A stretch of 64,000 bases of DNA, taken from positions 1 through 64,000 of the forward strand of contig CAKRYT010000006.1 of assembly GCA_934432675.1 (NCBI GenBank), in the 5' to 3' direction. Numbering within the stretch: the stretch's first letter is position 1; each line of letters opens with the position of its first letter. Under the pieces are notes generated by a model that had not been told where the DNA came from, made no database searches, and saw only the letters and a program-made list of their open reading frames with translations. Positions 15,462 to 24,500 of the stretch are shown in pieces. Position numbers and translations under genes: made by a program. The stretch is from an uncultured Eubacteriales bacterium (GTDB taxonomy: Bacteria; Bacillota; Clostridia; Oscillospirales; CAG-272).

Positions 15462-16808
15462 ATGAAAGCCATGAAAAGATGCTTGTCGGTGTTTGCGCTG
15501 GTCTTGCTGTTCGCACTGCTCGGTGGTATGCTGGTGTCTTGCGACACCGACAGTCGGACGGTGCTTCCTTTCACGGGCAGTAAAGGGAGTGACAGTGACA
15601 CGACGACGCACGTCACGGACGTGACAATCGATAACGGCAGTATTATTGTCACTTACTCGAACGGCAGCCGCGTCAACATCGGTTCATCGGTCACCAATGT
15701 GAACAAAAACGTGATCGATAACGTGACGATCGCGGGCAGTGCCGGCGGGACGACCGAGTTTGCCGCCTCCCGTGCCTTGCAGAGCACCGTGGAGGTCGTC
15801 TGCAAGTTCAAGAAGACCGTAGACAGTTGGTACTATTCACAGGAGAAGTCGTATGCTGCCGCCGGCTCCGGTGTCATTTACCGTTTTGATGAGGCCACGG
15901 GGGATGCCTATATCATCACCAACCAGCACGTGGTGTATGACAGTGACAGTAACACGTCCGACCACGTGAGTGACGACATTTCGGTGTACCTCCCCGGCAG
16001 CACGTCGCCGATCCCGGTCACCTACGTCGGCGGCAGTGCCGATTACGATATTGCCGTTCTGCGCGTGAAAGAAACCGGTCGAGCGGCACTCAAAGCCTCC
16101 GATGCACTGGCGGCGACGCCCGCCGACTCCTCCTCGCTCTATGTCGGGAGCACGGCACTCGTGGTCGGCAACCCGGAGGGCAGCGGCATTTCCGCGACGG
16201 CAGGCATCATCAGCGTGGACTCCGAATACATCCAGATGACGGCGATCGACAATCAGCGCGGGGTCCGGGAGTTCCGCGTCATCCGCGTCGATGCGGCGGT
16301 CAATTCCGGCAACTCCGGCGGCGGGCTCTATAACGAAAAGGGGGAACTCATCGGCATCGTCAATGCCAAGAGCGTGTCCGATTCCGGCAACTCCGGCGGG
16401 AACATCGAAAATATCGGTTATGCCATTCCCTCCAACGTGGCGATTGCCGTCGCGGAGAACATCGTGGATAACGGCGGCACCCTGCACCGCGCACTGCTGA
16501 ACATTAAGGTCCAGTCGGAAAATGCACACATCGTGTATGACGAAAAGACCTTCCGTACCTCCATCGTGGAGACGGTCAGGGTGAGTGAGGTGTCTGCGGG
16601 CGTCGGAAAGAACATGGGGATCCTCGTAGGTGACGTGTTGCAGTCCGTCAAGGTCGGCGGGCGCGACGCGGTGCAGGTGACCCGCTCCTTCCATATGATC
16701 GACGAGATGCTGAACGCCCGTGTCGGCGATACGGTGACCGTTACCGTTCTGCGTAACGGGCAAACGGAGACGCTCACGGGGACGGTCGGTGCCGACTGGT
16801 TCAGATAA
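15462..16808 (+). CDS. HtrA/DegP-like S1C serine protease lipoprotein
   Basis: This 448-residue trypsin-fold protease works on the outer face of the membrane in protein quality control. The signal peptide ends in lipobox LVSC (Cys27), an unusual anchor since most Firmicute HtrAs use a TM helix. A low-complexity Ser/Thr/Asp linker follows. The catalytic triad is His156 (TNQHVV), Asp196 (DYDIAVL) and Ser285 (NSGNSGGG). A C-terminal PDZ domain (about 350-445) contains GILVGDVLQSVKVGG. AAGGAGG precedes the start. It is monocistronic with its own terminator. Confidence 0.93.
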   Translation: MKAMKRCLSVFALVLLFALLGGMLVSCDTDSRTVLPFTGSKGSDSDTTTHVTDVTIDNGSIIVTYSNGSRVNIGSSVTNVNKNVIDNVTIAGSAGGTTEFAASRALQSTVEVVCKFKKTVDSWYYSQEKSYAAAGSGVIYRFDEATGDAYIITNQHVVYDSDSNTSDHVSDDISVYLPGSTSPIPVTYVGGSADYDIAVLRVKETGRAALKASDALAATPADSSSLYVGSTALVVGNPEGSGISATAGIISVDSEYIQMTAIDNQRGVREFRVIRVDAAVNSGNSGGGLYNEKGELIGIVNAKSVSDSGNSGGNIENIGYAIPSNVAIAVAENIVDNGGTLHRALLNIKVQSENAHIVYDEKTFRTSIVETVRVSEVSAGVGKNMGILVGDVLQSVKVGGRDAVQVTRSFHMIDEMLNARVGDTVTVTVLRNGQTETLTGTVGADWFR

Positions 16809-16827
16809 ACGGAATTGCATTATTTTG

Positions 16828-16859
16828 CAAACGGGCGACGCACTGCGTCGCCCGTTTGT
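16828..16859 (+). terminator. terminator after HtrA-like gene
   Basis: CAAACGGGCGACGCA pairs with TGCGTCGCCCGTTTG in a long GC stem flanked by A/T arms. Confidence 0.8.
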
Positions 16860-16893
16860 CGGTTTGCACCCGGGTGCGTCCCCCGTACGACGC

Positions 16894-16922
16894 TTGACAT
16901 CGCGCGCGCGAGGTGCTAACAT
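16894..16922 (+). promoter_or_regulatory. fhs promoter
   Basis: A perfect TTGACA (16894-16899), a 17-base spacer with TGC before the -10, and TAACAT (16917-16922). Confidence 0.75.
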
Positions 16923-16950
16923 AGACAAAAACAACCGGGGAGGGTAACCC

Positions 16951-18630
16951 ATGACACAAAAGACGGATATTGAGATCGCACAGGCGTGCAAACTACGCCC
17001 CATTGCCGAGGTGGCGCAGACGGCACATATTCCGGAGGGGCTGCTCGAACCGTACGGGAAGAATAAAGCGAAGATCGACCTCTCCGCACTCGACGGGGAA
17101 CCGCGCGGGCGGGGGAAACTGATCCTCGTGACGGCGATGACGCCGACCCCCGCCGGAGAGGGAAAGACCACGACCACCATCGGGCTCGCCGACGGACTGC
17201 GGCGTATTGGTTGCGACGCCATGGTCGCCCTGCGTGAGCCGTCACTCGGCCCCGTCTTCGGCATCAAGGGTGGTGCCGCCGGCGGCGGCTATGCACAGGT
17301 GGTGCCCATGGAGGACATCAATCTGCATTTTACGGGCGATTTCCACGCCATCGGTGCGGCGAACAACCTGCTTGCCGCCATGCTCGATAACCACATCCAG
17401 CAGGGCAACGCTCTCGGCATCGACCCCCGCCGCATCACCTGGAAACGGTGCGTGGACATGAACGACCGTCAACTGCGCTTCATCGTGGACGGCCTCGGCG
17501 GGAAGATCAACGGCACCCCCCGTGAGGACGGATTTGACATCACGGTTGCCTCCGAGGTCATGGCGGTGCTCTGCCTCGCGACCTCGCTCGCCGACATGAG
17601 GGCGCGGCTCGCCCGCATGATTGTCGGGTACACCTACGACGGCGCACCGGTGACGGCGGGTGACCTCAAAGCGGCGGGTGCCATGACGGCACTCCTGCGT
17701 GATGCCCTGAAACCCAATCTCGTGCAGACTTTGGAGGGCACGCCCGCGCTCGTGCACGGCGGCCCCTTCGCCAACATCGCGCACGGGTGCAATTCCGTCA
17801 TCGCCACGAGGTGCGCGATGCACTACGCCGATTATACCGTGACGGAGGCGGGCTTCGGTGCCGACCTCGGTGCGGAGAAATTTCTCGACATCAAATGCCG
17901 CATGGCGGGGCTCACGCCGGATGCCGTCGTCGTCGTCGCGACGGTACGCGCGCTGAAAATGCACGGCGGTGTGCCGAAAGAGGCACTCGGGGCGGAGGAC
18001 CTCGGGGCACTCACCCGCGGGCTCCCCAATCTCCTGCGCCACGTGGCAAACATCCGCGAGGTGTACCATTTGCCCTGCGTCGTGGCGATCAACCGTTTCC
18101 CCACCGATACGGATGCGGAGATCGATCGCGTGCGGGAGGAGTGCCGTGCGCTGGGTGTCCGTGCCGTGCTCTCGGACGTGTGGGCGCGCGGCGGTGCCGG
18201 CGGGGAGGACCTCGCGCGCGAGGTCGTTCGCCTGACGGAGGCGGAGGATGCCGGTGCGTTTACGTACGCCTATCCGGATGAGGCAACGCCGGAAGAGAAG
18301 ATACGCGCGGTCGTCACGCGGGTCTACCGCGGCGCGGGCGTGACCTTTTCCCCTGCGGCGGTGGCGGAACTCGGACGCCTGACCGCGCTCGGGTTCGGGC
18401 GGTGTCCCGTTTGTATTGCCAAGACGCAGTACAGTTTTTCCGATGATCCGACGCGTCTCGGTGCCCCTGAACATTTCACCGTAACGGTGCGCGCGGTGCG
18501 TATCGCGGCGGGGGCGGGTTTCATCGTCGCCCTGACGGGAGACATCATGACCATGCCCGGTTTGCCGAAGTCGCCCGCCGCCGAGCGGATCGACGTCGCA
18601 GAGGACGGAAGAATCGTCGGACTGTTTTGA
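16951..18630 (+). CDS. fhs: formate--tetrahydrofolate ligase
   Basis: Fhs condenses formate with tetrahydrofolate using ATP to give 10-formyl-THF, feeding one-carbon metabolism and, in acetogens, the methyl branch of the Wood-Ljungdahl pathway. The 559 residues match the family. The ATP loop PTPAGEGKTTTTIGLADG is near residues 69-86, followed by LREPSLGPVFGIKGGAAGGG and the folate-site region VATVRALKMHGG. The C-terminal GDIMTMPGLP is also characteristic. The gene is preceded by a strong promoter and a GGGAGGG site. No other Wood-Ljungdahl genes are in the window, so acetogenesis cannot be inferred. Confidence 0.97.
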   Translation: MTQKTDIEIAQACKLRPIAEVAQTAHIPEGLLEPYGKNKAKIDLSALDGEPRGRGKLILVTAMTPTPAGEGKTTTTIGLADGLRRIGCDAMVALREPSLGPVFGIKGGAAGGGYAQVVPMEDINLHFTGDFHAIGAANNLLAAMLDNHIQQGNALGIDPRRITWKRCVDMNDRQLRFIVDGLGGKINGTPREDGFDITVASEVMAVLCLATSLADMRARLARMIVGYTYDGAPVTAGDLKAAGAMTALLRDALKPNLVQTLEGTPALVHGGPFANIAHGCNSVIATRCAMHYADYTVTEAGFGADLGAEKFLDIKCRMAGLTPDAVVVVATVRALKMHGGVPKEALGAEDLGALTRGLPNLLRHVANIREVYHLPCVVAINRFPTDTDAEIDRVREECRALGVRAVLSDVWARGGAGGEDLAREVVRLTEAEDAGAFTYAYPDEATPEEKIRAVVTRVYRGAGVTFSPAAVAELGRLTALGFGRCPVCIAKTQYSFSDDPTRLGAPEHFTVTVRAVRIAAGAGFIVALTGDIMTMPGLPKSPAAERIDVAEDGRIVGLF

Positions 18631-18718
18631 GTTGTTTTGACGGTGTGGTGCCCGGTTTTTCGGCTCCGCACCGTTTACACTGAAAAAACGGAGGGAGCCG
18701 CCGCGGCTCGAAAAACGA

Positions 18719-19411
18719 ATGAAAATCATTCTTGCGCAGGCACTCGCGCTCACCGGTTGCTGCATCTCCTGCGGCAGTTATTTTACAAAGCGGCGCACGC
18801 TGTATCTGCTGTTGCAGATGGTGACCGTCACCCTGTACGGCGTGCAGTACGGATTGCTCGGTGCCCCCTCGGGGGTGGTGAACGACGTCGTCTGTTTCAC
18901 CAAGTACCTCTTCGTGTTCCTGTTTCTGCTCTACGGGCGTGAGGCACCACGCTGGGGCGGTATTCTTTTTGCTGCCCTCAGTGTACTGCTCGGGGCGTTC
19001 GCGGTGCGGGGGGTCGTCGATCTCGTACCGATCGTCACGGCACTCGTCTTTACCTACGCCGTTTGGCAGAAAAACCCCTATGTATTGCGTGGCTGCGCAA
19101 TCCTCTGCAACGCCATGTGGATATGGTTCAACGTACGGGCGGGGGCCTATGTGTCGGCGGTCTATTCGGGTGTGGAACTCGTCATGACGGCGGTGACGGT
19201 CGTGCGATTGCTTTGCGCGGGTAAACCGGCCGCCCGCACCGCCGCAGAAGGCGGCGACCCACACGGGGAGGAGGGGACTCCGGGCCCCGACGCGGACGGC
19301 ACGGGGCGTGGGGACAACCTTTGCACGGTCCCCTTGCCGACCCCGTCGGACACCGCCGCCCCCGACGAAAAACCGTCGGAGGACCCCGCCGAAACGGCAC
19401 GGAAAGTGTGA
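18719..19411 (+). CDS. YgjV-like inner membrane protein
   Basis: This 230-residue membrane protein resembles the YgjV (Imp-YgjV) family of unknown function. It has roughly six hydrophobic segments in residues 1-165 and a family-like end with ILCNAMWIWFNVRAGAYVSA. A long acidic, Pro/Gly-rich cytosolic tail (about 170-230) is unusual. The gene starts 88 bases after fhs and may be co-transcribed, since only a weak hairpin lies between. Its GGAGG (18690-18694) is 24 bases from the ATG, but an intervening hairpin (18695-18709) would bring them together. Confidence 0.75.
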   Translation: MKIILAQALALTGCCISCGSYFTKRRTLYLLLQMVTVTLYGVQYGLLGAPSGVVNDVVCFTKYLFVFLFLLYGREAPRWGGILFAALSVLLGAFAVRGVVDLVPIVTALVFTYAVWQKNPYVLRGCAILCNAMWIWFNVRAGAYVSAVYSGVELVMTAVTVVRLLCAGKPAARTAAEGGDPHGEEGTPGPDADGTGRGDNLCTVPLPTPSDTAAPDEKPSEDPAETARKV

Positions 19412-19440
19412 CAGTCGGGCATCCCATATACCCATCCAAC

Positions 19441-19472
19441 GGGAGGCAAAGTCGGTTGATTTTGCCTCCTTA
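19441..19472 (+). terminator. terminator after YgjV-like gene
   Basis: GGAGGCAAA pairs with TTTGCCTCC across a ten-base loop and is followed by TTATT. Confidence 0.55.
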
Positions 19473-19614
19473 TTGCATATTTTGCAAATCACGGATGACA
19501 AAGTGACGAAAATGCATCGGGCCGTTTGTGATGTTTGTCTCGTCGAAACCGCGCCGCAAGAACGGAATCGGCAGACTACACAATTTGAATTGAACAAAAT
19601 TGGCAATATGATGA

Positions 19615-19643
19615 TTGCGAAACACCCTGAAAAACGCTACAAT
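19615..19643 (+). promoter_or_regulatory. promoter of PL8 lyase gene
   Basis: TTGCGA (19615-19620), a 17-base spacer and TACAAT (19638-19643), about 50 bases before the start codon. Confidence 0.6.
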
Positions 19644-19694
19644 ATAGGTAGAAAAATAATGCGCCTCGTCGGACGGGGCAGAAACGGAGCAATC

Positions 19695-22600
19695 ATGACA
19701 AGCAGAAAAACGTTTTTGATGCAGTTGGTCGTCATGTTGGTGCTGGTAGCGATGCTGGTACCCACGTTTGCCGCCTGCGGCATTAAGAAGGACAACGGTA
19801 CAACGGGGACGGAGTACACCATCACTTTCCACCTGAACAACGGGAAGTTTGCGGATGGTGCGAACGTTCCGGAGAAGTACAAGGCCGGTGACACGCCGGC
19901 GGATCTCCCGACGCCCGTGAAAGCCAACGCCGTGTTTATCGGCTGGTTTGACAAGGCGGACGCAGACCCTGCAAAGGACACGAAATACACGAAGGTACCG
20001 ACCGATCGGGCGCAGAATCTCGATTTCTATGCCCTCTGGGATGAGTCGGGCGAATACACCGTTACCTATCATCTGAACGGCGGCTCCTTCAAGGATGGGG
20101 AAGAGGTGCAGACGAGTTTTACGGCGGACGACGACGCGTGGTCGATCCCCCTCCCGGAACGGAAAGGTTACGTATTCAAAGGCTGGTTTGACGAAGAGGG
20201 AGAGGAATATATCAGAGTCCCCACCGATGAAGCGCGCAACCTGGAATTCTGGGCAGAATGGAAGGTCGTGACCTATCATCTGACGCTGAACACGAACGGC
20301 GGTAAACTCGCGGGTTCCTCCGACCTCGCGTACACCGTGGAGGACGGGAAGGTGAAACTCCCGACCCCGACGGGTGACACCGAGTTCCTCGGGTGGTACG
20401 CTTCCTTTAAGTTTATCGGCAACCCGCTGACGGAATGGGATGCCTCGACCCTCAAAGACGTGCAGTTGTATGCGAAGTGGGCGCGGGCAAAGAAGAAGAT
20501 TACCCTGAACGCGAACGGCGGCGCGCTGGATAGCGGCAGCGTCATCGAATACACCAACGATAAGGGGTACATCACCCTGCCGACGCCGACGCAGAGCGGC
20601 AAGTACTTTGTGGCATGGTACACCGACGCGGCGTGCACTTCCGCCCCGATGTGGAAGTTCCGCAGCAGCCGTAACGAGAACATCACGCTGTACGCCAAGT
20701 GGGCGGACACCGAGGCAGAGGCGACGGCAGTGCGCTCGGCGGTACTGGACGAACCCAAAGAGGATATCACCATTGACGCGAACAGCGGTGTGATCGTAGA
20801 TGCCGATCTGCCGATTGCGGTCGACAATGCGACCAAAGTATCGACGGTAGACGGCCAGTATGTGGCAAGATTTGATTTCTCGACGGTCGATAAGCGCGGT
20901 TTCTACTTCAACACGAAGGCGCGCGGTTTCTACGGCGACAGTCTGGTCTTCACCGATTACAACACGATCGAGTTCTCCATGTACAGTGAAAACTCGACGG
21001 GTGCCAAGTTCGCCGTCTTCTTGGTGCCGAAGGGCGTGGGGGATGGCTATGCCCAGATTGAGATCACCCTGAACTGGACCGGGTGGAAGAAGTTTTCGAT
21101 CCCGTACAGTGCTCTCTCCGGTCGTAACTATACGGCGACGACGGCGGTGCCGTTTACCTGGGCGTGGGTCAGCAACAACGGATGGGGCTACGGCGATACC
21201 GCCGCAGAGGGCAGCGTCGTTTACATGACCTCTATCCGTCTCGTGCAGCAGGCACCGGCGATGGATCTCAACTTCACCGTGAAGGATATGGATGCGGTCA
21301 AGGATAACATCCGCCGCGACCTCATCGGTGACGCCGAACTCAACAAGGACTCCACAGCACGTGCCAACCTCGGGATTCCCACCGCCAGCCAGGTGAACGG
21401 GTGGATCGACTCGATGGACCTTTCGAGCAAGACCGCTTTCTGGAACATTTCGTCCCCCGTCACGAGCGGCAACAGCAACGGCCAGTGGTGCGCCTCCTAT
21501 TTTGAGCGCATTTACGGGATGGCACAGGCCTACGTAAACGGCAATTGCAGGACCGACAAGAACCTCAACGCCATCAATAAGGCACTTGACTGGATGTACC
21601 AGTATGCGTACAACCCGGATACGAAGGCGACGGGTAACTGGTGGCACTGGGAGATCGGCGCGGCGATGCCGCTGGTCCGTACCCTGCTCCTTATGGACGA
21701 CTATATGAACGCGACGACCAAGGCAAACTGCCTCAAGGCGCTCGCGAGATTTGTCAAGCTGCCGAAGTACACTTACGCCAACCGCTCCTGGACGGGTTAC
21801 ACCGCACTCTATGCGGCAATCCTGCGCAAGGACGTCGACCAGGTCAAGAAGTGCATCGAGGAACTGCTCCAATGCTTCGAGTACGCATCGATGAACTCGG
21901 ACAGAGACGGTTTCTTCGAGGACGGCTCCTTCATTCAGCATAAGTACACGCCGTATATCACCGGTTACGGCGGGAACTACCTCTCCGAGATGACCTCTAT
22001 CATCTATTCGCTCCAAGGGACGGAACTGGCATTGGATCAGACGTACGTTGATCGGTTCTTTGACATCTTCTTTGACTCCTATGCGCCGATGATGTATCAG
22101 GGCAACGTATTTGCCGGTTGCTTCGGGCGTGGCGGTCTCGGTGGCTACGACCCGAACAAGGTGGGTTGCACCTGGATGGCGTACATCATGAAGATTGCGC
22201 ACCTTGCAAATGAAGAGGATCAGGCAAGCCTCAACAATCTCATGGCATCCATCTTTACGGCAAATCCGAATTATGGAGCGGTAGCCTACCTCAATCCTCC
22301 CGCTGTGAAAAACTATCGTGCTTTCCAGGCGAAGTTCGAGGCAGGCGAGCTGGATGGGTCCGAAGCGACCGGCGCGTATCTCATGACCGCCTCCGACCGC
22401 GTGATCGAGAAGACGGAGACCTACGCGGCGATCGTCTGCATGTCCTCCACGCGTATCTATCGCTACGAGGCGATCAACGGTGCGAACGGCTGGGGCTGGT
22501 ACCTCGGTGACGGTGTGCTCTATGTGACGCCCAAGTCCCAGAAGGATACCTACAACAACTACTTCAAGTACCTTTCGAACAAACAACTCCTGCCCGGTAT

Positions 22601-23528
22601 CACGACGACGAACGCAGAGCGTATCGCCAAGGTGTACGACGTGGACAGCAACCCGTTCGGTGCCTACGACATCGTCGGCGGGGTCTCCGACAATGCGGCA
22701 AATCCGCGTTATTCCATGGCGTATATGCACTTCGGTGCGGACAAAAAGGCAGAATCGTATAAGAACGGCGTCGAAGACCTGGATCTCAACAAAGTGTGGT
22801 TCTTCTTCGATAACGAGATCGTCTGCCTCGGCAGCGGCATCACCTCTACGACCGACAGTGACATCTTCACCATCATGGATAACCGTTACATCGGGACCAA
22901 CCCCTGCCAGATTTACACGAGCGCGAACAAGTCGTTGCCGATCAAGAATAATTCGCAGGTGCTCTCCGGTCTCTCCTGGATGCACTTCAACAACTTTGGC
23001 GGGTACTACTTCCCGGAGGCGACCGACGTCGACTTCAAGAAGGATGCAACAGGCGAAACGGGCTTTGTCCGCTTTACGCTGAATCACGGCAAGCGTCCGA
23101 CCGACGCCACCTACGCCTACGTTATGCTTCCGGATATGGCAAAGGGGAACGTCGCGCAGTACAGCGAAAAACCGGACATCGAGATCCTCTCGAACACGAA
23201 ACTCATCTCCGCCGTGCGTGAGAAGAAACTGGGCATGACCGGTATCGCGTTCTGGCAGGGCGGCCAGAAGATCACGGTCAGTGGTGTCTCCATGACTGCC
23301 GCGGATGCCTGCGCCGTCATGCTCACCGAGGGTAAGAACAACGCCTACACCCTCTCCGTCTCCGAGCCGACGCAACTCCGCTCGAATGTGACCCTGACGC
23401 TGGACGGTGTCTGGCACGTGGCAGGTAACGACCACATCACGGCAAAGACCGTTGACGGTAATACCGTGATTACGATCAATACCGCAGGTGCGCTCGGTGC
23501 GACCTTCACCTGCACGATCTCCAAGTAA
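19695..23528 (+). CDS. PL8 polysaccharide lyase lipoprotein with InlB-type repeats
   Basis: This 1277-residue surface enzyme is a likely lyase for acidic polysaccharides such as hyaluronan, chondroitin or xanthan. Lipobox FAAC (Cys28) anchors it. Four InlB/Listeria-Bacteroides repeats follow (about residues 36-340; HLNGGSF, GWFDEEG, LYAKWA motifs). Next is a beta-sandwich, then the PL8 alpha/alpha toroid with NWWHWEIG (Asn648), Asn696, His749 and Tyr758 in SFIQHKYTPYITGYGG, and Arg812 in GRGGLGG. The spacing Asn-53-His-9-Tyr-54-Arg is close to streptococcal hyaluronate lyase. The start at 19695 follows GGAG; longer starts precede the promoter. It is a single gene with no transporter beside it. 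Confidence 0.88.
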   Translation: MTSRKTFLMQLVVMLVLVAMLVPTFAACGIKKDNGTTGTEYTITFHLNNGKFADGANVPEKYKAGDTPADLPTPVKANAVFIGWFDKADADPAKDTKYTKVPTDRAQNLDFYALWDESGEYTVTYHLNGGSFKDGEEVQTSFTADDDAWSIPLPERKGYVFKGWFDEEGEEYIRVPTDEARNLEFWAEWKVVTYHLTLNTNGGKLAGSSDLAYTVEDGKVKLPTPTGDTEFLGWYASFKFIGNPLTEWDASTLKDVQLYAKWARAKKKITLNANGGALDSGSVIEYTNDKGYITLPTPTQSGKYFVAWYTDAACTSAPMWKFRSSRNENITLYAKWADTEAEATAVRSAVLDEPKEDITIDANSGVIVDADLPIAVDNATKVSTVDGQYVARFDFSTVDKRGFYFNTKARGFYGDSLVFTDYNTIEFSMYSENSTGAKFAVFLVPKGVGDGYAQIEITLNWTGWKKFSIPYSALSGRNYTATTAVPFTWAWVSNNGWGYGDTAAEGSVVYMTSIRLVQQAPAMDLNFTVKDMDAVKDNIRRDLIGDAELNKDSTARANLGIPTASQVNGWIDSMDLSSKTAFWNISSPVTSGNSNGQWCASYFERIYGMAQAYVNGNCRTDKNLNAINKALDWMYQYAYNPDTKATGNWWHWEIGAAMPLVRTLLLMDDYMNATTKANCLKALARFVKLPKYTYANRSWTGYTALYAAILRKDVDQVKKCIEELLQCFEYASMNSDRDGFFEDGSFIQHKYTPYITGYGGNYLSEMTSIIYSLQGTELALDQTYVDRFFDIFFDSYAPMMYQGNVFAGCFGRGGLGGYDPNKVGCTWMAYIMKIAHLANEEDQASLNNLMASIFTANPNYGAVAYLNPPAVKNYRAFQAKFEAGELDGSEATGAYLMTASDRVIEKTETYAAIVCMSSTRIYRYEAINGANGWGWYLGDGVLYVTPKSQKDTYNNYFKYLSNKQLLPGITTTNAERIAKVYDVDSNPFGAYDIVGGVSDNAANPRYSMAYMHFGADKKAESYKNGVEDLDLNKVWFFFDNEIVCLGSGITSTTDSDIFTIMDNRYIGTNPCQIYTSANKSLPIKNNSQVLSGLSWMHFNNFGGYYFPEATDVDFKKDATGETGFVRFTLNHGKRPTDATYAYVMLPDMAKGNVAQYSEKPDIEILSNTKLISAVREKKLGMTGIAFWQGGQKITVSGVSMTAADACAVMLTEGKNNAYTLSVSEPTQLRSNVTLTLDGVWHVAGNDHITAKTVDGNTVITINTAGALGATFTCTISK

Positions 23529-23609
23529 CTCCCCGGGCGTAAGTAAGCCCAAAGCAAGTATCACGGCGCGTGCCCGGGCATCGTCCCGGGACGCGCGCCC
23601 GTACAAAAG

Positions 23610-23637
23610 AGGAGAGCGGCTCGCCGCTCTCCCTTTT
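23610..23637 (+). terminator. terminator after PL8 lyase
   Basis: GGAGAGCGG pairs with CCGCTCTCC and is followed by CTTTTTG. Confidence 0.85.
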
Positions 23638-23693
23638 TGTGTGGTGCCGTTCCTCCCGTTTGGAATATAGGGGCGGGGGCGGGTGGTCGGCAC

Positions 23694-23722
23694 TTGTATT
23701 TGCCCCCCGACTGTGCTAGGAT
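23694..23722 (+). promoter_or_regulatory. promoter of prolyl-tRNA editing gene
   Basis: TTGTAT (23694-23699), a 17-base spacer, TGTGC, then TAGGAT (23717-23722). Confidence 0.55.
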
Positions 23723-23767
23723 ATAAAGCAGAAAAAAAGCCCCGGATGGGGCGGGGGGAGGGCAGAA

Positions 23768-24340
23768 ATGATACTGCATTTGGAAAAGGGACGCCCGGCA
23801 GACACCGCAGGGCGGCTTGCAAAAGAGATTGCCGTCTACGATTTTCTTGATCACCTCGGCATTGCCTATGAGCGCGTCGACCATGAGGCGGCGTTCACAA
23901 TGGAGGCGTGCCGCGCGGTGGACGAAGTATTGGCACCCGCCGTTATCTGCAAGAATTTGTTGCTCACCAACGCGCAGAAAACGCACTTCTACCTGCTGAT
24001 GATCCGTGAGAATAAGAAATTCAAAACCAAAGAAATCTCTTCGCAGATCGGGAGTGCACGGCTGTCCTTTGCGCCGGAATCCTATATGGAGGCGTTTCTT
24101 GACGTGATGCCCGGCTCTGTCAGCGTCATGGGACTGATGAATGACCGAGAGCACCGCGTTCGGCTCCTGATCGACGAGGATGTGCTCGCCGCCGACCTCG
24201 TCGGTTGCCATCCGTGCATCAATACGTCGAGCCTGCGGCTCTCCGTCTCCGACCTCCTCACGCGTTTTCTCCCCGCCACGGGGCACGACTACACCCCCGT
24301 CCGCCTCGTGGGCGAGCCGGCGGGAGCCCCGACACCGTAA
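23768..24340 (+). CDS. prolyl-tRNA deacylase (ProX/YbaK-like)
   Basis: This 190-residue trans-editing protein should hydrolyse mischarged Ala-tRNA(Pro) or Cys-tRNA(Pro) in the cytosol. It has the ProX/PrdX form of the YbaK fold. YDFLDHLGIAYERVDHEA leads into FTMEACRAVDEVL, then CKNLLLTNAQKTHFYLLMI with the family Lys, SARLSFAPE, PGSVSVMGLMND and GCHPCINTSSL. All blocks are present and the length is normal. It has its own promoter and is convergent with the TIR-LRR operon. No proline reductase genes are nearby, which favours tRNA editing over a PrdX role. Confidence 0.88.
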   Translation: MILHLEKGRPADTAGRLAKEIAVYDFLDHLGIAYERVDHEAAFTMEACRAVDEVLAPAVICKNLLLTNAQKTHFYLLMIRENKKFKTKEISSQIGSARLSFAPESYMEAFLDVMPGSVSVMGLMNDREHRVRLLIDEDVLAADLVGCHPCINTSSLRLSVSDLLTRFLPATGHDYTPVRLVGEPAGAPTP

Positions 24341-24440
24341 CGACACCCGAAGGATCACACCCGACGGCGTTCCGCCGCTTTTTGCCTCTGCCGTTGCATC
24401 TGCAATAGACCCGGGGGGCACGAATGACACCCGCAAAATA

Positions 24441-24473
24441 CAACGAGGAGCCGTCATTGACGGCTCCTCGTTG
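24441..24473. terminator. bidirectional terminator
   Basis: A perfect 15-base stem (CAACGAGGAGCCGTC with GACGGCTCCTCGTTG) lies between the convergent genes ending at 24340 and 24501. U tracts are poor. Confidence 0.65.
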
Positions 24474-24500
24474 TCGTTCCATCAAAACATGGAACGGGCG

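Noticed and set aside
19470..23822. A 1450-codon open frame antisense to the PL8 lyase gene
   Set aside because: It mirrors the codon pattern of the real gene, has no ribosome binding site and no recognisable domain; GC-rich genes often leave the opposite strand open.
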